DNA of 39,158 nt from Kiritimatiellota bacterium (GTDB taxonomy: Bacteria; Verrucomicrobiota; Lentisphaeria; Oligosphaerales; JAADHN01). The notes under the pieces are model-generated. The model worked only from the letters and a program-made list of their open reading frames with translations, did no database searches and was not told the DNA's origin. A program made the translations under genes and the position numbers. The stretch lies in contig JAADHN010000136.1 in NCBI GenBank assembly GCA_013151865.1, positions 1 through 39,158 on the forward strand. Reading direction: 5' to 3'. Numbering within the stretch: position 1 is the first letter of the stretch; the number at the start of each line of letters is the position of its first letter. Shown one piece after another: positions 9,109 through 16,831 of the stretch.

Positions 9109-11336
9109 CGGGTCGGCTCCGGTTGTCCGAATCGAATCGCGTAGAGGTCGGCGTCTTTCAGTTCGAATCGGAGTTTGATCGGCTGTCCGGCGAGCTGTTT
9201 CAGTTCGGCGCGGCCCCGCCACGAAACGGCGCGTTCAATACTGTCCCCGTAGATCAGATCGCACTCTTCCAATGAAAAGCCCGGCAGCGGCTTGCCGGCG
9301 GCGTCCTGGATTTCGCAGCGGAGACTGCCGGCTGCGGACGTCGAGAAATTGACCAGCAGCATTACATCGGCCCAGGGCGCGCCGGGGCGGCCGATTCGGA
9401 CATCGCCGGCGCCGCCCTTCGGGAGCCGGTTGCGCAGGACGTCGGGCTCGTCGCTTTCCATGGTATAGAGCGCGCCCTCGTCCACTGCCGGGTCCACCAC
9501 GGCTTCCGCACCTTCCCGGGCCAGGCGCGCGATCTCCTCAGCCGTCAGCACCCGGCGCAGCACGAGGATATCGTCCGCGTCTCCCAGGAACGGTTCATTG
9601 GCCAGCGAAGTCGGCGGGTAGTCCTCGCCGAAGCGCAGGTCTCCCAGACGGAAGCGAAGCGGGCCCGCGCCGGGTTTTCCGCCGCGCGCCATCTCTTTAC
9701 CGTCGAGGTAGATGACGACCGCACCGTCATCCCAAGTGGCCGCCAGGTGATGGACAGTGTCGGCGTCTTCGCCCCGGCCCCACGCCCCGAGCTTGTCGGC
9801 CGGGACAAAAACGTAAACGCCGGAGTATTTGAACCGGACAGCCGACCCGTCGGGGTGTGCGCCCCCGAGAAAGATGTCGAACACCAATTCCCCACCGCCC
9901 GGCTCGATCGGGCCGCCGTTGTACGCAGAGAAGATTCGCCTGAAACCGGCCGGGATGCCCCGGACGTGCACCGCCAGGGTGACGGCTTTTCCCAGGTCCC
10001 GGGTACCGGGGATCGAGAAGACCGTCGGTTCCCGCACGCGCAGCGACCGGCTCCCGATCAGCGGGGCCTGGGGAGACTTGGCCGCCGGCAGGGGGGTCGG
10101 CGGCCGGGGGCGGGGTGCGGAGTTCGCATCCGGGCGGAAGATCAGCGGGCGGGTGATCAGTTCGCCGCCGAGCGTGGGGGCCTGTATGGAAACGAATCCG
10201 TCCAGGCGCAGAGTGAAGCGTCGCAACCGGCAGGCCGGGGTCTCGTAATAGGCCTCTGTCGAATAAAGCGACAGCTCCGTGGGGCACCCGGGTATGTCCG
10301 TGGCCGTCTCGACGAGGCCCCAGGCCGTCATGTTGTTCCGGTTGAACCAGCGTTCCCGGTTCAGTCCCGGTCTGATGAAGGCCTCGAGCCAACGGTGAAA
10401 ACGTCGGCCGTCGCGACTGCTCATAAACACGCCGTCGGAAAGTCCCGGCATCCGATTGCCGGCGAGTCGGCGATCCGGCATGAAGCGCTTGGGGAAGCCG
10501 AGGAAAAGATGCGGCGCCCGGTGGTAGGCCACGATCTGATTGGTGTAAAGCTGCTCGGCAGGGGCGTCCCCGTACTCGAGCCAGACCGGGTCGGTCCAGT
10601 TGACGAAATCCTTTGACGTGCATGTCATAATGTCGCGAACCCCATTATGGAAACCGCGGTGAAAGTCCACGTATCGGTCCCGGGCAACATCCCAAAACGC
10701 CAAGTTTTGGGAGTCGAACGCGCCCTTGGTGATCACGGGCTTGTCGGCAAGTAAAGTCCAGTGGATGCCGTCCGGGGACTTGAAGGCCAACAGCCCGCCT
10801 TTTCCCGAGGCAAGCGCTTTATAACGGGCGTCTTCCGGGCAGTCCGGTTTGAGGTCGCGGAACGGGGCGAAGTTGTGCGTGCCGGCGCCGGCCAGGATGA
10901 TGTTGTTGTGTTTCGACCCGTTGAATTCGACCAAGCCCAAGTCGGGTCTTGTCCAGCTCACGCCGTCCCGACTTTCCGCGTAACAGGTGAACTGGGGATG
11001 GTCCTTGATTTCGTTGAACCGTCCGCCGGCTACGTGGGAACCGCGGTAGTAGAGGCGATAGCGGTCGCCGTCTTTGAATACCGTGTGATAGCCGCTGGTG
11101 TTGCCCTCCCACGGTTTGTCATGGACGATGGCCACTTCTCGCGGGACCGGGTGATGCAGTACCTGACGGGCGTTGGTCAGGCGCTCGATCAGCCGACCGT
11201 CCACGAACAGCTCGCGCTGGGAGCCGATGTCCACGGGGCCGTTGCCCGGGGCTGTGGCCGAGAGACCGCCGGCCAGCAGAATGGGAAATGCGCCGGCAAC
11301 TCCGAGGGCCGCCGTTCCGTTTGGCTGGAACGCCAT
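9105..11336 (-). CDS. Secreted GH32-like five-bladed propeller protein with inserted LamG domain
   Basis: 743 residues. The ATG at 11336 follows AGGAGGTGAACC, an excellent ribosome site. The N-terminus is a signal peptide (GVAGAFPILLAGGLSATA). Residues about 35-390 resemble the GH32/GH43-like propeller family common in PVC genomes (QRELFVDGRLIERL, WEGNTSGYHTVFKDGDRYRLYYRG, ESRDGVSWTRPDLGLVEFNG). The family's C-terminal jelly roll begins at about 393 (GGELITRPLIF) but is interrupted by about 255 residues with LamG features (LAATWDDGAVVIYLDGKEMA, DADDILVLRRVLTAEEIARL). It resumes at about 657 (LLVNFSTSAAGSLRCEIQDA to LKDADLYAIRF). It is first in the left operon, with a 506-base untranslated region upstream, and overlaps the next gene by ATGA. 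The substrate is unknown; a beta-fructosidase or related glycosidase activity should not be assumed. Confidence 0.87.
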   Translation of the reverse strand: MAFQPNGTAALGVAGAFPILLAGGLSATAPGNGPVDIGSQRELFVDGRLIERLTNARQVLHHPVPREVAIVHDKPWEGNTSGYHTVFKDGDRYRLYYRGSHVAGGRFNEIKDHPQFTCYAESRDGVSWTRPDLGLVEFNGSKHNNIILAGAGTHNFAPFRDLKPDCPEDARYKALASGKGGLLAFKSPDGIHWTLLADKPVITKGAFDSQNLAFWDVARDRYVDFHRGFHNGVRDIMTCTSKDFVNWTDPVWLEYGDAPAEQLYTNQIVAYHRAPHLFLGFPKRFMPDRRLAGNRMPGLSDGVFMSSRDGRRFHRWLEAFIRPGLNRERWFNRNNMTAWGLVETATDIPGCPTELSLYSTEAYYETPACRLRRFTLRLDGFVSIQAPTLGGELITRPLIFRPDANSAPRPRPPTPLPAAKSPQAPLIGSRSLRVREPTVFSIPGTRDLGKAVTLAVHVRGIPAGFRRIFSAYNGGPIEPGGGELVFDIFLGGAHPDGSAVRFKYSGVYVFVPADKLGAWGRGEDADTVHHLAATWDDGAVVIYLDGKEMARGGKPGAGPLRFRLGDLRFGEDYPPTSLANEPFLGDADDILVLRRVLTAEEIARLAREGAEAVVDPAVDEGALYTMESDEPDVLRNRLPKGGAGDVRIGRPGAPWADVMLLVNFSTSAAGSLRCEIQDAAGKPLPGFSLEECDLIYGDSIERAVSWRGRAELKQLAGQPIKLRFELKDADLYAIRFGQPEPTR

Positions 11337-11842
11337 GGTTCACCTCCTGTCCCGTGTGGTTGCGCCCTTCGCCCTCGACGATGTGGACTTGCGTGCTCGA
11401 AGCCGGTCGCCATCCGAGGCCGTGCAGTGTGGTCGTTCTCGGTCGAGTCGGAGGCGTTGAGCAGATCCTCGGCGTCCCCGGGCAGGGCCCGCCTGTCCGC
11501 CGGGGCGGTTGCAAAGTCGCGTCTCGCCCGAACGCGCCGACGGTCGTTTCCCCGTCAGCCTGATTAATTCATGAACTTCGTCGCGAGAGGGCGCAGTTTG
11601 TACGGATTCAAGTCATTGCGTCGAACGCTGGCCGAGGCCGTGCTGAAACACCGCCTTGGTCGGTGGGCGGCGGCAATATTTTGAAAGCGTGCGAGATGCG
11701 TCATCGCAGCAGATGGCTCATGCATTATCCAGGTCAAGTGTTTGGATCACGCGCTCCTCGAAACCGGCATCGTTTCCCCGAGGACGGACGGGGTTCGCTG
11801 CGACTGAGCGGAATTGCTTCCCGTCCGGCGTTTACTCGGGAC
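11337..11842. other. Intergenic region upstream of the left operon
   Basis: 506 bases between the stop of yggS and the start of the left operon, both on the minus strand. No credible coding frame. It should carry the operon promoter, but I cannot pick one with confidence. There is an AT-rich patch at 11570-11580 that includes the 8-base palindrome TTCATGAA, and a GC-rich two-step hairpin at 11476-11505 (arms CCCCGG and CCGGGG enclosing CAGG and CCTG) with no U-run on the minus strand. A second AT-rich patch lies at about 11675-11735. Confidence 0.5.
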
Positions 11843-12556
11843 TCAACATGACGGTCGTCCGCCGGTCATCGCCGGCCGAGCACCGAAGATGGCTGTCCCG
11901 ATGCGAACCATGGTGGCGCCTTCGGCCACGGCAATGGGGAAATCTCCGCTCATCCCCATGGAAAGTTCGGGCAGCGGGATATCGAAGTCCGCCGACAACC
12001 GGTCTCGCAGCTCGCGCAATGCGGCGAATACGCGGTGGAGTTCGGCCTCGTCCGCCCCGAATGGTGCGATGGTCATCAAGCCTCGGCAGTCCACGTTCCC
12101 GCAGCCATAGGTCGCTTCCGCCAGCGGAGGCAGATCCTCCGGGGGCGCCCCCCCTTTGGAACTCTCGCCGGAGATGTTGACCTCGAAAAGGACGTTGGGC
12201 CGGCGTTCTTCCTCCCCCGCGATTCGGTCGACGCGTCTCAACAACGCCGGAGAATCCACCGAGTGAATCCAAGCGGCGGAGCGCACGACCGTTCGGACTT
12301 TGTTTCGTTGCAGGCGTCCGATGAAGTGCCACTCGATGTTTCCGGGCAGTTCGGGCGCTTTGCGAGTGAGTTCCTGGGCGCGGTTTTCCCCGAAGCACCT
12401 CTGCCCGGACTCGTAGGCGGCCAGCACCGTATCGGCGCTCACCGTCTTGCTGACGGCCACCAACTTGACAGTGCCCGGGGCGCGCCCGGCCGCGACTGCA
12501 GCCGCCTCGAGGCGCGAGCGGACTGCGGCCAGATTGCCGGCGATGTCGACACTCAT
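11843..12556 (-). CDS. yggS: YggS-family pyridoxal 5'-phosphate homeostasis protein (PLPBP)
   Basis: 237 residues from the ATG at 12556, the usual length of the family (about 230). The frame is open further upstream but that extension is arginine-rich and unlike the family. It is a TIM-barrel PLP-binding protein that buffers free pyridoxal phosphate in the cytoplasm and has no known catalytic reaction. Visible signatures are VKLVAVSKT, containing the PLP lysine (about residue 36), CFGENRAQEL, EWHFIGRLQRNKVR, IHSVDS, LFEVNISGESSKGG, GLMTIAP and SMGMSGDFPIAVAEGATMVR before RIGTAIFGAR. All are family hallmarks. The ribosome site is weak (GAAGAG). It is transcribed away from gap and is a housekeeping gene unrelated to the neighbouring glycan genes. 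The extra GGRPSC tail is unremarkable. Confidence 0.96.
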   Translation of the reverse strand: MSVDIAGNLAAVRSRLEAAAVAAGRAPGTVKLVAVSKTVSADTVLAAYESGQRCFGENRAQELTRKAPELPGNIEWHFIGRLQRNKVRTVVRSAAWIHSVDSPALLRRVDRIAGEEERRPNVLFEVNISGESSKGGAPPEDLPPLAEATYGCGNVDCRGLMTIAPFGADEAELHRVFAALRELRDRLSADFDIPLPELSMGMSGDFPIAVAEGATMVRIGTAIFGARPAMTGGRPSC

Positions 12557-13960
<1,404 letters not shown>

Positions 13961-14336
13961 GCGTGACTGCGTTGCCGACGACGCGAAGGTTCGTGCCCAC
14001 GGCGTGGTGAACGAACGACCGGCGCCGAACGGCGTGTCGGTCCGCCCGACGGCATGGGGCCCCGGTTCGCGTCCCGCGCGGCCGGGGTTTCTTTTGCCTG
14101 CCTTGCCGGGACAGCTCCGGCGCAAGCGACCGTCTGTTCGCTGCCCGCCGACGAACGGACGCGGGCAGTCTGTGCAGTTGATTCGCCCATCGGGTAATGC
14201 GATGGGAAGCCAAAAAGATCGAACTCATGCCCCCCGTTTTGCTGGACGGCCCGGTTTCCCCGTCGGACAAACCGGCCGCCGCCGGGCGGAGGTCCGGGGC
14301 GGCAAGGCACATCGACCCAGGACATGGGAGGCGTTG
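13961..14336. other. Intergenic region between gap and the sulfatase gene
   Basis: 376 bases. It contains the gap terminator at 14060-14095. The remaining 240 bases hold no coding frame or clear promoter; the sulfatase ribosome site GGGAGG is at the far end (about 14326-14331). Confidence 0.5.
14060..14095 (+). terminator. Intrinsic terminator of gap
   Basis: Outer stem CCCCGG (14060-14065) with CCGGGG (14082-14087), and inner stem CGCG (14068-14071) with CGCG (14075-14078) around TCC, followed directly by TTTCTTTT (14088-14095). Hairpin plus U-run, 100 bases after the gap stop codon. Confidence 0.65.
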
Positions 14337-15743
14337 ATGCGCAGGCCGAATATCCTGATCCTGCATACGGACCAGCAACGGTGGGATGCTCTCGGTGCGG
14401 CGGGCAATCCGGACATCCGGACCCCAAACCTCGACCGGCTGGCGTCCCGGGGCGCCTGCTTCGATCACCATTTCGTGCAGAACCCCGTCTGCATGCCGAG
14501 CCGCGTCAGTTTTCTCACAGGACAATACCCGTCCACGTTGCGGATCACGCATATGGGGGTGCCGGTCCCCGAGGACACCGTGACTTTGCCCCGACTGCTT
14601 CGGAACTACGGTTACCGGAGCGCGAATATCGGCAAGTTGCATTTTCTGCCTCACGCCAATCGCGACCATCGGGACGCACACCCGGACTACGGGTTCGACC
14701 ACCTCGAAATCTCCGATGAACCCGGCTGCTACGAAGACGCCTACTATGCATGGGTGGCGCGGAAAGCCCCGGATCAGCTCGACAGGATCAGTGTGGGATT
14801 GCCGCCCGCAACGGAAAAATGGCAGCAGATCATGGGGCTCCCCGACCCTGTGGTTCACCCCGAAGAGCGTTTTCCGAAACGTGCCATACCGGCGCGCTGT
14901 CGAAGCGACCTGACCCACACCGCGTTCGTTGCCGAGCAGACCGTCGAGTTCCTGAAAGCTTGCGGCGACCGGCCGTTCTGCTGCATCTCCGGCTTCTACT
15001 CCCCGCACTCCCCGTGGGTCGCCCCCCGGGAATGGCTGGAACTCTACGACCCCGGTCGGATGCACCTTCCCGAGTTTCCGCCTGAAATGGACGCCCGGCG
15101 GCGCGAAGGGTATTTCTCCGACGATGAATTGCGGGTGGCGCGGCAGGGGTATTACGGCATGGTCAGCGAGGTGGACCACCACGTGGGCCGGATCCTCGAT
15201 GCGCTCGAGCGCCTGGGATTGGCCGAGAACACGCTCGTGGTGTTCACCTCCGATCATGGCGAATGGCTGGGGGAGCATCTGAAGTACGGTAAAGGATATC
15301 CGGCCCTGGACTGCATCAGCCGCGTCCCGCTCTTGGTGCGTTGGCCCGCCGGGTTCGGGACCGAGGGTCGCGTCGTACACCGGATCGTCGAGCAGATCGA
15401 CGTGGTCCCCACCCTGCTCGATTGCGCCGGTATACCGCTGCCCGGACACCTGCAGGGGCGCTCGCTGGCGCCCCTCTGTGCGGGAAATGAGCGGGACGCA
15501 CCCGGCGAAGGACTCGGTATTACCGAACACCGCGGTTGGAAGAGCGTTCGTGCGGCCGGGTTCCGCTACGTGTGCGAAACCGGCGGCAAAGAAAGCTTGT
15601 ACGACCTCGATGCCGACCCCGGGGCCTATCGAAACGTTGTCGATGATTCCCGATACTTCCAGACCCTCGCGGATCTGCGCAAACGTCTCATGGTGCGCCT
15701 GCTTGAGGCGGAGCGTCCGTTGCCGCGCATTTGGCCGTATTGA
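14337..15743 (+). CDS. Family S1 sulfatase (formylglycine type), no signal peptide
   Basis: 468 residues. The ATG at 14337 has GGGAGG upstream and begins exactly at the sulfatase core (RRPNILILHTDQQRWD). Sulfatases of this alkaline-phosphatase-like fold hydrolyse sulfate esters using a formylglycine made from cysteine. The consensus C-x-P-S-R is present as Cys52-Met-Pro-Ser-Arg in VCMPSRVSFLTGQYPS. The metal-site Asp12/Gln13 lie in HTDQQ and Asp306-His307 in FTSDHGEWLGEH. The C-terminal region (ESLYDLDADPGAYRNVVDD) is also typical. No export signal is seen, so it probably removes sulfate from imported oligosaccharides or monosaccharides in the cytoplasm, unless the true start was misjudged. 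The formylglycine-generating enzyme is not in the window. It leads the plus-strand block; an exported CBM-like gene follows 97 bases later. The exact substrate cannot be read from the sequence. Confidence 0.94.
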   Translation: MRRPNILILHTDQQRWDALGAAGNPDIRTPNLDRLASRGACFDHHFVQNPVCMPSRVSFLTGQYPSTLRITHMGVPVPEDTVTLPRLLRNYGYRSANIGKLHFLPHANRDHRDAHPDYGFDHLEISDEPGCYEDAYYAWVARKAPDQLDRISVGLPPATEKWQQIMGLPDPVVHPEERFPKRAIPARCRSDLTHTAFVAEQTVEFLKACGDRPFCCISGFYSPHSPWVAPREWLELYDPGRMHLPEFPPEMDARRREGYFSDDELRVARQGYYGMVSEVDHHVGRILDALERLGLAENTLVVFTSDHGEWLGEHLKYGKGYPALDCISRVPLLVRWPAGFGTEGRVVHRIVEQIDVVPTLLDCAGIPLPGHLQGRSLAPLCAGNERDAPGEGLGITEHRGWKSVRAAGFRYVCETGGKESLYDLDADPGAYRNVVDDSRYFQTLADLRKRLMVRLLEAERPLPRIWPY

Positions 15744-15754
15744 CCGGCCGGCGC

Positions 15755-15781
15755 CGGCTGCGGGAGCCGGACCGTGTTTTG
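15755..15781 (+). terminator. Possible terminator after the sulfatase gene
   Basis: CCGGCT (15755-15760), a 5-base loop, then AGCCGG (15766-15771): a perfect 6-bp stem 12 bases after the stop codon. A short GTGTTTT tract starts four bases later. The U-run is short and displaced, so partial termination or an RNA-end stabiliser is equally possible. Confidence 0.35.
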
Positions 15782-15840
15782 CCGGTCGCCCTCGACGGGT
15801 GCCGCCGTCCCTGCCTGCTTCGATCAAAGAGGTCCAACCC

Positions 15841-16671
15841 ATGCGTGCCCTTGTTGTGACGCTGCTCCTGGTTGCGCGCTCGCTTCCGGCGCTCGAACTT
15901 CGGATCACGGCCACGCCGGCGGTCCAGAACCTGGCGCCCAATCCGTGTTTCGAGTTGGGGCGCGACGACCGGCCGGCGGGCTGGAGTTTCGGCACGGCCG
16001 TTCCGGATATCTTCCAGTCCGCCTGGACCGACGGCGGACGCACGGGCAAATGTCTGAGAGTGCAGGCGACAAGCGGCAAGATGTCCGGGTACTGGAATGC
16101 CCCCGTGCCCCTCGTCTCCGGTCGACGCTATCGCTTCAGCGGTTGGTACCGAATCAAGGGTGGGCGTATTCTCTGCTATGTCCACGCCCGAAAACGGTTG
16201 CCCAAAGAATACAAAACCGTCACGCTCGATGAGCGTTTCTATGCCGGCTCGTTTCGGCAGCACTGGTTGGTGCCGGTCTTCATCCCTCCCGACGCACTCC
16301 CGGGGCCGAAGCCCGATCAATGGTATCGGTTCGATATCGTGTTCACCGCCCCCGCCCCGTTGACCGGCGCATCGATCAGTCTCGGTATGTACTTTACACC
16401 CGGTTTGGCCTTCTTCGACGATGTGTTCTTCGGGCCCGCGGAGACCACGCTCGACATTTCGGCGACGACCGATGCAACGGACCGTGTCCGTCGCATCGTC
16501 GTCATGGCCCCCGGACACTCCAAACCCCTCGCGGACACCGGTGGACTCGAGCCGTTCCAGACAGAATGCGAACTCCGCGTGCCGCACGTCCCGACCGACA
16601 CGCCGATCACCGTCCGCGTCACGCTCGAATCGGGGCGGACCGTCACGCGGATTTGGGGAGAAAGAAACTGA
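15841..16671 (+). CDS. Small secreted protein with CBM4/9-like domain
   Basis: 276 residues from the ATG at 15841, with AGAGGT about 7 bases upstream. The N-terminus MRALVVTLLLVARSLPALEL is a signal peptide. Residues about 30-195 look like a jelly-roll carbohydrate-binding module of the CBM4/9 type: it opens with NLAPNPCFELG and PAGWSF, continues with RYRFSGWYRIKGG, and ends with the strand GLAFFDDVFFG. The remaining 80 residues are a second small beta domain (TTLDISATTDATDRVRRIVV to GRTVTRIWGERN). There is no catalytic domain, so it may bind glycan at the surface or act as a subunit for the large secreted protein encoded next. It sits between the sulfatase and that protein, all on the plus strand. 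No closer assignment is possible. Confidence 0.85.
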   Translation: MRALVVTLLLVARSLPALELRITATPAVQNLAPNPCFELGRDDRPAGWSFGTAVPDIFQSAWTDGGRTGKCLRVQATSGKMSGYWNAPVPLVSGRRYRFSGWYRIKGGRILCYVHARKRLPKEYKTVTLDERFYAGSFRQHWLVPVFIPPDALPGPKPDQWYRFDIVFTAPAPLTGASISLGMYFTPGLAFFDDVFFGPAETTLDISATTDATDRVRRIVVMAPGHSKPLADTGGLEPFQTECELRVPHVPTDTPITVRVTLESGRTVTRIWGERN

Positions 16672-16734
16672 GAGGGAAGTCTTCCGGACCGCCGTTGCCG
16701 GAGGTCATTTGATCTGACGGACCAGGCGGATCGG

Positions 16735-16748
16735 TTTGACCAGTCAAA
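16735..16748. promoter_or_regulatory. Perfect palindrome, candidate operator
   Basis: TTTGAC and GTCAAA flank a central CA at 16735-16748, 84 bases upstream of the start of the large secreted protein. The flanks extend the symmetry imperfectly (GG on the left, ACC on the right). No transcription factor that would bind it is encoded nearby. Confidence 0.25.
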
Positions 16749-16831
16749 ACCCGGGACGTAGGGGAGCATGAAGAACTCCCGGTTTCCGGCGCCGCTTGGA
16801 TTGGGGAACAGCTTCTCGGAAAGGGTTGGCC

